Source: Candidatus Stoquefichus sp. SB1 (GTDB taxonomy: Bacteria > Bacillota_I > Bacilli_A > Erysipelotrichales > Coprobacillaceae). From it: a stretch of 64,000 nt of DNA. This document shows, in pieces, positions 26,677-36,005 of the stretch. The translations under genes were made by a program, and so were the position numbers. The stretch lies in the NCBI RefSeq assembly GCF_001244545.1, contig NZ_LN852695.1, forward strand, positions 775,158-839,157, in the 5' to 3' direction. Under the pieces are notes generated by a model. The model saw only the letters and a program-made list of their open reading frames with translations, was not told where the DNA came from and made no database searches. Numbering within the stretch: position 1 is the stretch's first letter; the number at the start of each line of letters is the position of its first letter.

Positions 26677-27639
26677 ATGGAACAACATGAAAAGAATAAA
26701 AAAGCATTAGTGGGAATTATCTTGACAATAACAGCAATGATTATAGGTTTGATAATAACTAGCTATATGGATCCACATGCTTCTTCACACAAAGTTTTTG
26801 GTGTGACTTATATGACAATGAATAATCCTTTTTATGAAGTCATCAATAATGAAATAGAAAAAGTTGTCAATCAAAGTGGTGATCATCTCATGACATTAGA
26901 TCCTGCTTTGAATGTAGAAAAACAAAATCAGCAGATTTATTCATTTATAAATCAACATGTTGATGGCATATTTGTGAATCCTATTGATTCACAAAAGATC
27001 AAACCTGCACTTCAAGCTGCTAAAAAAGCCAATATTCCTGTTATTGTTGTAGATGCACCAGTTTTGGATAAAGAATTAGTCAATTGTACAATTGTATCAG
27101 ATAATTATGATGCAGGTGTTCAGTGTGCTAATGATATGATGAATAGAATGGATAAAGCCAATATTATTCTTTTAAAACATTCAACAGTTCAATCAGCTAA
27201 AGATCGTATTGATGGCTTCTTAGATACAATAGCATCAAAACCACAATATCATATTGTGAATGAAGGTGAATGTGAAGGTCAATTGGAAATTGCCATGCCT
27301 ATGATGGAAAAGATGATATTGAAAACAAGTCAGGTCGATGTTGTGATGGCTTTAAATGATCCTAGTGCTTTAGGTGCATTAGCTGCTTTAGAAGCACAAA
27401 ATAGAGATGATGTTATTGTCTATGGAATTGATGGAACGCCAGATTTAAAATCATTGATTTTACAAAGTCATACAGTTGCTGGGACAGTTGCTCAGTCACC
27501 TATTTCACTTGGAAGAATTGCTGTTGAGCAAATGTATCAGGTGATTAATGGAAAAGAAGTCACAAGTGAAATTAAAATACCTGTTGTACTGATTAATAAA
27601 GATAATATTTCTCAATATGATGAAACGGGGTGGCAATAA
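26677..27639 (+). CDS. Membrane-anchored sugar-binding protein (RbsB family), LevQ-like
   Basis: This 320-residue protein has one N-terminal membrane segment (about residues 10-30) with no lipobox cysteine, followed by a periplasmic-binding-protein fold of the ribose/galactose type (FGVTYMTMNNPFYEVI, GIFVNPIDSQKI, IVVDAPV, VYGIDGTPDL, GTVAQSPISLGR). No ABC permease or ATPase is nearby. Instead a histidine kinase and response regulator follow, the first with a one-base overlap. The protein therefore probably presents an external sugar to the kinase, as described for LevQ in Streptococcus mutans or membrane-bound XylFII in clostridia. The start follows GAGGTG. The ligand is unknown; the downstream mannose-family PTS suggests fructose, mannose or a related sugar. 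Confidence 0.85.
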   Translation: MEQHEKNKKALVGIILTITAMIIGLIITSYMDPHASSHKVFGVTYMTMNNPFYEVINNEIEKVVNQSGDHLMTLDPALNVEKQNQQIYSFINQHVDGIFVNPIDSQKIKPALQAAKKANIPVIVVDAPVLDKELVNCTIVSDNYDAGVQCANDMMNRMDKANIILLKHSTVQSAKDRIDGFLDTIASKPQYHIVNEGECEGQLEIAMPMMEKMILKTSQVDVVMALNDPSALGALAALEAQNRDDVIVYGIDGTPDLKSLILQSHTVAGTVAQSPISLGRIAVEQMYQVINGKEVTSEIKIPVVLINKDNISQYDETGWQ

Positions 27640-28964
27640 TGCGTAAAACATATTTTCAATCTTTAACCTCATTAAGAGTATTTATGATTTTATTAAATCT
27701 TATTATTGTTATGTTTTATGGAACAATTGCCTTATTAACAACGAAGTATATTATACAAAATCATATAGCAAGAGATTTTTTAGATGAAGTTTCCTATATT
27801 CCACATCATCCAATGCTGGTGTTTTTAGGATCAATTTTAATGTTTGCAATATTGAGTTATATTATTTATTATCGAAGTGAACATGAGATAGTCAATAAGA
27901 AAATGAATATTATATATAATGGAATTGAATTTATTGTTTGTGCAATGATTATTTATCTTTTATATATGGGATATAATGGAATTATTTTATTGGTTTTTTG
28001 TGATTGCATTTATCATTTAAAAGATGATAAATATTCAAAATGGTTACTGACAGCGATGGTTTTTGTTTATCTGTTTGCAAGTTATGATGTATTTTCGGCT
28101 TTTGTACCAATGACAAATATGCAACAATATATGCTGGTTTATGATGCCAGTATACGCAGTATGTTAATGATTGGTAAAAATATTTTAGAGACTTGTAATT
28201 TGCTTTTGTTTATTGTTTTTATTATTGTTTATATTGCTCAGCAAATGCAGGAAAATGAAAATATTACAAAAGAGTTATCAATGATACACCAAGTCAATCA
28301 GGAATTAAGAAATTATGCAGCTATTACAGAAAAAATTGGTGAAAATAATGAAAGAAAACGTTTGGCTCGTGAAATTCATGATACATTAGGACATGCTTTG
28401 ACTGGAATTGCAGCAGGTGTTGATGCATGTATTGCGATGATTGATATCAATCCAGCAGCAACCAAAAAGCAGCTTCAAGTTGTTTCGAAAGTTGTCAGAG
28501 AAGGAATTGGTGATGTTCGCAATTCCTTGAATAAACTAAGACCTGGTGCTTTGGAAGCACATGGATTAAAGGGTGCTATTGAGAAAATGATTGAAGAATT
28601 TGCTGATGTTAGTGATTTGGAGATTTATCTTAATTATCAGTTGGAGCAGGTTGATTTTGAAAAGACAAAAGAAGATGTGTTATTTCGAATTATTCAAGAA
28701 AGTATTACGAATGCTTTAAGACATGGTGGTGCTGATAGGATTGATATAGATATTTATCAGCAGGATGATATTTTGATTCTTAAAGTTCAGGATAATGGTG
28801 TAGGCTGCAAGGACATTCAATATGGATTTGGATTAAAGCAAATGAGTGAAAGAGTGGCTATTATTAATGGAACTGTAATGTATGATGGAGATAATGGTTT
28901 TTTAACTGTTGTTAAAATACCAATACAAAGGGGAGAAAATTATGGTAAGAGTATTGATTGCTGA
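27639..28964 (+). CDS. Sensor histidine kinase (HisKA_3/NarL type), LevS-like
   Basis: The 441-residue membrane kinase has about six N-terminal hydrophobic segments (to about residue 205), a short coiled linker, the phospho-acceptor histidine H247 in LAREIHDTLGHALTGI, and a HATPase domain with ITNALRHGGA and DNGVGC...GFGLKQM. This motif order is that of the NarX/DesK class. The ATG at 27639 overlaps the stop of the binding-protein gene (TAATG). The gene overlaps the response regulator by 23 bases. It should autophosphorylate in response to the flanking sugar-binding proteins and pass phosphate to the regulator. Confidence 0.9.
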   Translation: MRKTYFQSLTSLRVFMILLNLIIVMFYGTIALLTTKYIIQNHIARDFLDEVSYIPHHPMLVFLGSILMFAILSYIIYYRSEHEIVNKKMNIIYNGIEFIVCAMIIYLLYMGYNGIILLVFCDCIYHLKDDKYSKWLLTAMVFVYLFASYDVFSAFVPMTNMQQYMLVYDASIRSMLMIGKNILETCNLLLFIVFIIVYIAQQMQENENITKELSMIHQVNQELRNYAAITEKIGENNERKRLAREIHDTLGHALTGIAAGVDACIAMIDINPAATKKQLQVVSKVVREGIGDVRNSLNKLRPGALEAHGLKGAIEKMIEEFADVSDLEIYLNYQLEQVDFEKTKEDVLFRIIQESITNALRHGGADRIDIDIYQQDDILILKVQDNGVGCKDIQYGFGLKQMSERVAIINGTVMYDGDNGFLTVVKIPIQRGENYGKSIDC

Positions 28965-29616
28965 TGATCAGGAATTAATTAGAGAGTCTTTAAAAATTGT
29001 ATTATCAACACATGATGATATTGAGGTCATAGCGACAGCAGGTGATGGATTTGAAGTCCTTGATGTTTTAAAGCGAGAAAAGATAGATGTGATTTTAATG
29101 GATATTCGAATGCCTAGAATGGATGGTGTTTTTTGTACCAAGGCTGTTAAAGAACAGTATCCTTCGACAAAGATTATTATTTTAACAACTTTTGATGACG
29201 ATGATTTTGTTTTTAGTGCTTTGCGTTATGGAGCAAGTGGTTATTTATTAAAAGGGGTTGGTATGCAGGAGTTATATCAGGCAATTTTAACAGTTGATCA
29301 TGGTGGTGCAATGATTAATCCTGATATTGCAACCAAAGTTTTTCGTATGTTTTCTAAAATGACACAAAACAATTACTCAGTACAGGTAGATGAAAGTTCT
29401 TTAAATGATATTAGTAAACCAGAATGGCGTGTGATTCAGCAAGTTGGATTTGGTTTATCAAATAAAGAGATTGCTCAAAAACTGTTTTTATCAGAAGGAA
29501 CAGTTCGTAATTATCTCAGTTCTATTCTTTCTAAACTTGCATTAAGAGATCGTACACAATTAGCTATTTGGGCTGTTCAGTCAGGTCAAACAACAAAGGA
29601 TTTTAAAGATGAATAA
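28942..29616 (+). CDS. LuxR/NarL-type response regulator, LevR-like
   Basis: The 224-residue protein has a receiver domain with the phospho-acceptor D54 in VILMDIRMPRMDG and the acidic pair DD at residues 8-9, then a LuxR-type DNA-binding domain (GLSNKEIAQKLFLSEGTVRNYL). The ATG at 28942 follows AGGGGAG; the longer frame from 28909 lies deep inside the kinase gene. It is translationally coupled to the kinase before it and overlaps the second binding-protein gene by 8 bases. The repeated TGAC-N4-GTCA sites before this operon and before the PTS operon are its best candidate targets. Confidence 0.92.
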   Translation: MVRVLIADDQELIRESLKIVLSTHDDIEVIATAGDGFEVLDVLKREKIDVILMDIRMPRMDGVFCTKAVKEQYPSTKIIILTTFDDDDFVFSALRYGASGYLLKGVGMQELYQAILTVDHGGAMINPDIATKVFRMFSKMTQNNYSVQVDESSLNDISKPEWRVIQQVGFGLSNKEIAQKLFLSEGTVRNYLSSILSKLALRDRTQLAIWAVQSGQTTKDFKDE

Positions 29617-30889
29617 AAAATATGGAATTATAAGTCTCATAATTATTTCTTGTCTTATTGCATTAGTGTGCTGGCCTCGAAAAGTTATATTAAGAATTGG
29701 TATTTTTGCTGGAAGTAACTGGGATGTGCCAAGTGGTGATTGTTATGTGATTATTGATGAAGCTATAGAACGTTTTGAAAAAGCTTACCCTTATGTTCAA
29801 ATAGAATATGATAGTGGTATTCTTAAAGAAGATTACTCAAATTGGTTATCTGAACAATATTTAAAAGGAAATGAACCGGATGTATTTATGATATTGAATC
29901 AGGATTTTAATACTTTAAGTTCATTAGGTGCATTGAAAAATTTAGATCATCTAATGGAAAATGATGAATTTGATAAAACACAATATTATCAAAGTGCTCT
30001 TCAAGCGGGTATTTATCAAAATAATCAATATGCATTACCTTATGAAAGCAATCCAACGTTAATGTTTGTAAATAAAACATTATTAGAAAAAGAAGGAATA
30101 GAAATGCCTCATAATGATTGGACACTGAATGATTTCTATAATATATGTCAAAAAGTAACTAAAGATAGTCATCATGATGGAATGATTGATCAATATGGAT
30201 GTTATAATTTTAGTTGGTTAGATTCTTTATATAGTCATGGTGTCCAATTGTTTGATGAAGAAGGACAGGAATGTTATTTAAATCAGGAATCAGTTAAGAA
30301 TGCAATTGCCTTTATTCAAAAGTTGAATCAATTAAATCAGGGACATACAATTACATCTTATGAATTTGATCAAGGACAAGTTGCTTTTTCACCAATGCCT
30401 TTTTCACAATATCGTACTTATAAACCTTATCCATGGCGTGTCAAAAAATATTCTAATTTTGAATGGGATTGTGTAAAAATGCCTTCACTTTCTACAAAAG
30501 AAAATAGTACACAAGTCTCTTCTTTATTAATGGGTATATCATCTCGAACAAGACATACAAAAACAGCATGGGAATTTTTAAAGATGCTAACATATGATGA
30601 ATATTCTCAAAAAGAACTTTTTCAATATTCGCAAGGGATTTCTTCATTAAAAAAAGTAACTCAATCACCAGATGCTCTTTCTTTATTAAATGAGGAAGAT
30701 AGTCAAGTTGATATGAGTTTATTAAATGAAGTTATGGAAAATACAGTGAATCATAATCAATTTAAAAAATATGAGTCAGCACTTCGACTGGTTGATACAC
30801 GGATTTTACAGATGATTCAAAATGATGAGGATTTAGATACATCGCTCATCACCTTACAAAAAGAAATAAACAAATATCTTAAAGAATAA
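29609..30889 (+). CDS. Membrane-anchored extracellular solute-binding protein (MalE-like), LevT-like
   Basis: The 426-residue protein begins with a single membrane segment (about residues 5-24; no clear lipobox) and continues as a type-1 extracellular solute-binding protein: AIERFEKAYPYVQIEYDSG, LPYESNPTLMFVNKTLLEK and the C-terminal WEFLKMLTYDEYSQ. It overlaps the response regulator gene by 8 bases and is the last gene of the sensor operon, closed by a perfect hairpin. With no ABC transporter present it is most simply a second sugar receptor for the kinase, the position held by LevT in the four-component LevQRST system. Ligand unknown. Confidence 0.82.
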   Translation: MNKKYGIISLIIISCLIALVCWPRKVILRIGIFAGSNWDVPSGDCYVIIDEAIERFEKAYPYVQIEYDSGILKEDYSNWLSEQYLKGNEPDVFMILNQDFNTLSSLGALKNLDHLMENDEFDKTQYYQSALQAGIYQNNQYALPYESNPTLMFVNKTLLEKEGIEMPHNDWTLNDFYNICQKVTKDSHHDGMIDQYGCYNFSWLDSLYSHGVQLFDEEGQECYLNQESVKNAIAFIQKLNQLNQGHTITSYEFDQGQVAFSPMPFSQYRTYKPYPWRVKKYSNFEWDCVKMPSLSTKENSTQVSSLLMGISSRTRHTKTAWEFLKMLTYDEYSQKELFQYSQGISSLKKVTQSPDALSLLNEEDSQVDMSLLNEVMENTVNHNQFKKYESALRLVDTRILQMIQNDEDLDTSLITLQKEINKYLKE

Positions 30890-30916
30890 CACACATGCAC
30901 ATGTGTGTTATTTTTT
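30885..30916 (+). terminator. Terminator between the sensor and PTS operons
   Basis: AATAACACACATG (30885-30897) and its complement at 30900-30912 form a perfect inverted repeat followed by a T-run. The stem starts before the TAA stop codon of the preceding gene. Confidence 0.8.
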
Positions 30917-30917
30917 G

Positions 30918-30974
30918 TGACAATTGTCATATTTGAATATGTAAAATGTCAGTCAAATATTATGACAAATGACA
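30918..30974. promoter_or_regulatory. TGAC-N4-GTCA operator region before the mannose-family PTS
   Basis: TGACAATTGTCA (30918-30929) is followed by TGTCA (30947-30951) and two TGACA copies (30963-30967, 30970-30974). The same palindrome precedes the sensor operon at 26614, so both are probably bound by the LuxR-type regulator encoded between them. Confidence 0.5.
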
Positions 30975-30981
30975 GATGGAA

Positions 30982-30995
30982 TGTAAACGCTTTAT
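30982..30995. promoter_or_regulatory. Candidate catabolite-responsive element (cre)
   Basis: TGTAAACGCTTTAT is one mismatch from the core TGNAANCGNTNNCA recognised by CcpA. It lies about 40 bases before the IIA gene, where binding would block transcription when preferred sugars are present. Confidence 0.45.
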
Positions 30996-31035
30996 TGGTA
31001 GAATGTAGATATCTTAAGAAGGAGGGGAATCAATA

Positions 31036-31458
31036 ATGAAATATGTTGTGCTTGTGAGTCATGGTCAGTTTGCTAAGGGATTAGCCAATGCCTTATCTAT
31101 GTTAGCAGGAGTAAGAGAGGAAGTTATCGCAGTTGGTCTTGAAGATGGTCAGTCGGCTGATGAATTTGCTTGTTTATTTCAGCAAAGTATCTCATCAATT
31201 ACGAAAGAAGATGAAATTATCTTGTTAGGAGATTTGATTGGTGGTTCACCATTAACAACTGCTCTTAATGTCATTACAGAATTAAAAATGAATGATCATT
31301 GTGTTGTCATTGGTGGAATGAATCTACCACTTGCGCTTACAACTGTCTTGATGAAAGATGCTTTTGATAAAGAGCAATTGGTTGAACAGGTTCTTTTAGA
31401 AGCACAAGGGGCTTTAAAAGAATTAAAACTAGAAGTAAGTGAAGAAGAGGATATTTAA
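31036..31458 (+). CDS. PTS system IIA component, mannose family (LevD-like)
   Basis: The 140-residue protein has the phospho-histidine H9 in VLVSHGQFAKG and the GDLIGGSP segment typical of mannose-family IIA. AAGGAGGGG precedes the ATG. It takes phosphate from HPr and passes it to the IIB encoded next. It is the first gene of a five-gene operon (IIA, IIB, IIC, IID and a small membrane protein) lying behind the two-component sugar-sensing operon. Confidence 0.92.
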   Translation: MKYVVLVSHGQFAKGLANALSMLAGVREEVIAVGLEDGQSADEFACLFQQSISSITKEDEIILLGDLIGGSPLTTALNVITELKMNDHCVVIGGMNLPLALTTVLMKDAFDKEQLVEQVLLEAQGALKELKLEVSEEEDI

Positions 31459-31474
31459 AGGAGGATAAAAAAAT

Positions 31475-31966
31475 ATGTCAGTTTCATTTATTAGAATTGA
31501 TGATCGTATGATTCATGGTCAAACATGTACACGTTGGGCACGTGAATATCCATGTGATGGCTTAATTGCTGTGAATGATAAAGCAGCACAAAATGATGTT
31601 TTAAAGGCTGCTTATAAAGCAGCAAGTGGTAAGAAAACTTTTGTTTGGACATTGGATGATTTTCAAAAGAAGTCAGCAAAAGTTCTAAGTAGTGATACAC
31701 GCTATTTTCTGATTACTAAAAACCCAATTGATATGTATAAAATTTTAGTAGAACAGGGGTTAAAATGTGGTATTGATACAGTGATTGTGGGACCATGTAA
31801 TGATCGTGAAGGTGCTATTAAATTGGGGAATAATCAATCAATTACACAAGAAGAGGCAGATGCTTTTGAAAAGATGGCTCAGGCAGGATATCAGATTAAA
31901 TTTGCTCTATTACCAGATGTTTCTATTGGAACTTGGGATGATTTTAAAGCAAAATTTGGATATTAA
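31475..31966 (+). CDS. PTS system IIB component, mannose family (LevE-like)
   Basis: The 163-residue protein begins with SFIRIDDRMIHGQTCTRW, placing the phospho-histidine at H14 as in ManX/LevE IIB domains. It starts behind AAAGGAGG, 16 bases after the IIA gene. IIA and IIB are separate here, as in LevD/LevE, and not fused as in E. coli ManX. Confidence 0.92.
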   Translation: MSVSFIRIDDRMIHGQTCTRWAREYPCDGLIAVNDKAAQNDVLKAAYKAASGKKTFVWTLDDFQKKSAKVLSSDTRYFLITKNPIDMYKILVEQGLKCGIDTVIVGPCNDREGAIKLGNNQSITQEEADAFEKMAQAGYQIKFALLPDVSIGTWDDFKAKFGY

Positions 31967-31987
31967 TAATGGAAAAGGAGAATGATT

Positions 31988-32827
31988 ATGGAGATTAGTT
32001 GGATTCAAGCCGCCTTGCTAGGATTATTTGCTTGTTTATCAAGTATGCCAGGTTTAGGGGGAACATCAGTAGGAAATTATACTTTGGGAAGACCATTGGT
32101 TGGTGGTTTGGTTTGTGGAATTATTTTAGGTGATATTGCAACTGGAATTTTAGTTGGTGTCGCTATGCAGGTTGTTTATATTGCTTTGGTAACTCCTGGC
32201 GGAACTGTATCAGCAGATGTTCGTGCAGTGAGTTATATTGGTATTCCATTAGCAATGATTGCGATTAAAAGTTATGGATTAGATGCTGGTTCAGCAGATG
32301 GTCAAGCCCTAGCAACTTCATTTGGTACGATGGTTGGGACTTTAGGAACAGTTTTATTCTATGGAACAGCAACTATCAATTTAGTATGGCAACATGTTGG
32401 ATGGAGTGCAGTTGAAAAAGGTGATTTTAAGAAATTATATGTTGTTGATATGGTTTTACCTTGGATTTCTCATATTTTATGTTCATTTATTCCAACCCTT
32501 ATTATGTGTAAGATGGGTGCTCCAATGGTTGATTTAATTAAAACTTATTTACCAATGGATGGAATTGCTATGATGACATTATTTACTGTTGGTTCATTAT
32601 TGCCATGTGTGGGAATTGCTATTTTATTAAAACAAATTGTAACAAAAGCAGTTGATTTTATTCCTTTCTTCTTTGGTTTTACTTTAGCAGCAGCATTAGG
32701 AATTAATTTAGTGTCAGCGACAGTTATCGCTGGTATGTTCGCTTTGATTAATTATCGTATTAAGATGTTAATGGTTCATAAACCAGCTGTTGAGAATATT
32801 GATGATGATGACGAGGAGGATATATAA
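31988..32827 (+). CDS. PTS system IIC component, mannose family (LevF-like)
   Basis: The 279-residue membrane protein matches mannose-family IIC (PTS-Man IIC): GGLVCGIILGDIATGILVGVAMQVVYIALVTPGG near the start and about seven hydrophobic segments. AAGGAG lies one base before an ATG at 31982 and seven before the ATG at 31988, so the latter is chosen. With the IID protein encoded next it forms the sugar channel. A short acidic tail ends the protein (DDDDEED). Confidence 0.92.
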   Translation: MEISWIQAALLGLFACLSSMPGLGGTSVGNYTLGRPLVGGLVCGIILGDIATGILVGVAMQVVYIALVTPGGTVSADVRAVSYIGIPLAMIAIKSYGLDAGSADGQALATSFGTMVGTLGTVLFYGTATINLVWQHVGWSAVEKGDFKKLYVVDMVLPWISHILCSFIPTLIMCKMGAPMVDLIKTYLPMDGIAMMTLFTVGSLLPCVGIAILLKQIVTKAVDFIPFFFGFTLAAALGINLVSATVIAGMFALINYRIKMLMVHKPAVENIDDDDEEDI

Positions 32828-32829
32828 AA

Positions 32830-33666
32830 ATGGATAAGAAATTAACAAAAAAGACGCTGACAAAGTCATTTCATAATTGGTATTATGGAAATCTAACATG
32901 TTTTTCTCAAGAACATATGCAAACATTTGGTTATTTATGTTCAATGTTACCAATTGTTGAAGAATTGTATAAGACAAAAGAAGAACAGGCAAGATCCATG
33001 AAAACCTATACAGCTTTCTTTAATACTGAACCACAGGTTGGATCAGTTATTGTAGGAATGACTGCTGGTCTAGAAGAGGCACGTGCAAATGGAGCAGAAG
33101 ATGTTGATGATGAAACAATCAATGGTTTACGTGCCGGATTAATGGGACCATTAGCTGGAATTGGTGATTCATTGGTTGTTGGAACAGTTATTCCGATTTT
33201 ATTAGGCGTGGCAATGGGAATGTCTTCAGGGGGTTCACCACTTGGTGCAATCTTCTATATTATTGTTTGGAATCTATTTGCTTATTTTGGAATGAAATTC
33301 TTATATTTTAAAGGTTATGAATTAGGTGGAAAAGCTGTAGAGTTCTTAGTTGGTTCACAAGGAGAAGCTTTAAGAGAATCAATTACAATGCTTGGTGGAA
33401 TTGTTATTGGAGCAGTCGCTGCAACATGGGTAAATGTTCAGACATCATTTACTATGATTGCTAAAGGAGCAGAAAAACCATATTTAGATTTACAAAATAC
33501 ATTAAATAGTGTCTATCCTGGATTTTTAACAGCAGCATTTGTTTTATTATGTTGGTATCTCTTATCTAAGAGAAAAATGTCACCAATTAAAGTCATGCTT
33601 TTATTAGTTATTATTGCATTTGTTGGTGTTTTGGTTGGATTCTTCAATCCAGGATTAGCTTATTAG
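32830..33666 (+). CDS. PTS system IID component, mannose family (LevG-like)
   Basis: The 278-residue protein has the IID signatures FHNWYYGNLTCFSQEHMQTFGY, GLRAGLMGPLAGIGDSLVVGT and a C-terminal membrane segment. It starts two bases after the IIC stop and completes the mannose-family permease. IID is unique to this family, so the family assignment of the whole operon is firm. Sugar specificity within the family (mannose, fructose, glucose, amino sugars) is not visible. Confidence 0.93.
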   Translation: MDKKLTKKTLTKSFHNWYYGNLTCFSQEHMQTFGYLCSMLPIVEELYKTKEEQARSMKTYTAFFNTEPQVGSVIVGMTAGLEEARANGAEDVDDETINGLRAGLMGPLAGIGDSLVVGTVIPILLGVAMGMSSGGSPLGAIFYIIVWNLFAYFGMKFLYFKGYELGGKAVEFLVGSQGEALRESITMLGGIVIGAVAATWVNVQTSFTMIAKGAEKPYLDLQNTLNSVYPGFLTAAFVLLCWYLLSKRKMSPIKVMLLLVIIAFVGVLVGFFNPGLAY

Positions 33667-33681
33667 GAAAGGAGGTTTATC

Positions 33682-33951
33682 ATGGAAGCCAAATTAAAAC
33701 AATCATATATTCAAGAGATTCAATATCAAACACAAATGTTAAAAAATCTTCAAAGATGGTTAAGAAATTTATTTATTTTTTCCTCAATATCCTTAGTTCT
33801 TATTATTCTTGGAGCGTCTATTCATCCCATTTTAAAAATCATAGGTTATTTATTGATGATATTAAGTATAATTGGTTGTTTTCTAGTTGGACTTGGCTTT
33901 AAAAATGGTAAAGCAAATCTTAATAAGATCATAGATCAAGTAAAAGAGTGA
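33682..33951 (+). CDS. Small two-helix membrane protein at the end of the mannose-family PTS operon
   Basis: This 89-residue protein starts behind AAAGGAGG, 15 bases after IID, and is followed by a terminator, so it is a real member of the PTS operon. It has a charged, coiled N-terminus (about residues 1-25) and two hydrophobic segments (about 29-49 and 54-72), then a charged tail. I do not recognise the family. It is not the usual ManO/DUF956 protein seen in many mannose PTS operons. S. mutans also has an accessory gene (levX) after levG, but sequence relation is unknown. Confidence 0.75.
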   Translation: MEAKLKQSYIQEIQYQTQMLKNLQRWLRNLFIFSSISLVLIILGASIHPILKIIGYLLMILSIIGCFLVGLGFKNGKANLNKIIDQVKE

Positions 33952-33958
33952 GATAGAG

Positions 33959-33993
33959 ACCTGTTAGTATTCATTTATTAACAGGTTTTTTTA
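33959..33993 (+). terminator. Terminator of the mannose-family PTS operon
   Basis: ACCTGTTA (33959-33966) pairs with TAACAGGT (33979-33986), followed by seven T. Confidence 0.75.
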
Positions 33994-34043
33994 AATAAAA
34001 ATGCACATTGCTTGTTTAAATAAATAAGATGTGATATCTTATA

Positions 34044-35423
<1,380 letters not shown>

Positions 35424-35425
35424 TG

Positions 35426-35462
35426 AAAATCATCACTTGATGAAGTGATGATTTTTCTTTTA
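35426..35462. terminator. Bidirectional terminator between eno and the rhodanese gene
   Basis: A perfect 13-bp stem (AAAATCATCACTT at 35426-35438, complement 35443-35455) with loop GATG and T-runs on both strands lies between two convergent genes. Confidence 0.85.
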
Positions 35463-35479
35463 CAAAATTGCATACATTA

Positions 35480-35785
35480 TTAAAAATAGATTTTTGAAGG
35501 GGGATTTAAAAAGGCTTGAAATCCACCTTCAAAATAGTAAGCTTTATAACCTAAGTTCCTTAATTGATAAGTAAGTTTTTTGGCAAGTCCACCACTATAA
35601 CAAATCATATAGATAGATTTATTCTTATCTATTGTTGAAATAAAGTTCATAAAGTCATGATAGGATACATGAATGAAATTTTTAATATGCAGTTTATCAA
35701 ATTGGAATTGATCGCGAATATCAATAAAAATAGCATCACTATTTATAAGCTGATATATTGCTTGTGGGTCAATGGCATAGTTCAT
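35480..35785 (-). CDS. Rhodanese-like domain protein
   Basis: The 101-residue protein is a single rhodanese domain: AIFIDIRDQFQFDKLHIKNFIHV matches the first conserved block, and the active-site loop has cysteine C62 in MICYSGGLAKKL. The loop CYSGGLA is shortened in charge compared with the common CxxGxR pattern, with Ala in place of the arginine position. GGAGGA precedes the minus-strand ATG at 35783-35785. Single-domain rhodaneses move sulfane sulfur, but partners are not evident; the neighbours are enolase and carD. Confidence 0.88.
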   Translation of the reverse strand: MNYAIDPQAIYQLINSDAIFIDIRDQFQFDKLHIKNFIHVSYHDFMNFISTIDKNKSIYMICYSGGLAKKLTYQLRNLGYKAYYFEGGFQAFLNPPSKIYF

Positions 35786-35885
35786 AATGTCCTCCTTTTT
35801 ATACTATATGTTTAAAAAGAAAAAGAGATAGGTCTATTTGTCTTGGGTGTGCATATGATATAAAGAAGTTGTTTGTAAAAAACTT

Positions 35886-35969
35886 CTGACTTTTTTCATG
35901 AAAAAGTGGTATAATATATAAGAAATCAACGTGTTGCTTGCTCAATCAGTTGAAGCTTGTGACACGTTG
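35886..35969 (+). promoter_or_regulatory. carD promoter and structured leader
   Basis: CTGACT (35886-35891) and TATAAT (35910-35915), spacer 18, form a promoter. The expected transcript starts just before an imperfect hairpin whose outer arms are CAACGTGT (35927-35934) and ACACGTTG (35962-35969), with an inner stem GCTT...CAA/TTG-AAGC. A T-rich run (TTTGTTTT) follows, so it could act as an attenuator. Confidence 0.45.
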
Positions 35970-36005
35970 CTTTGTTTTGGTGAAGTAAGAAAGGAGATTT
36001 GATAT

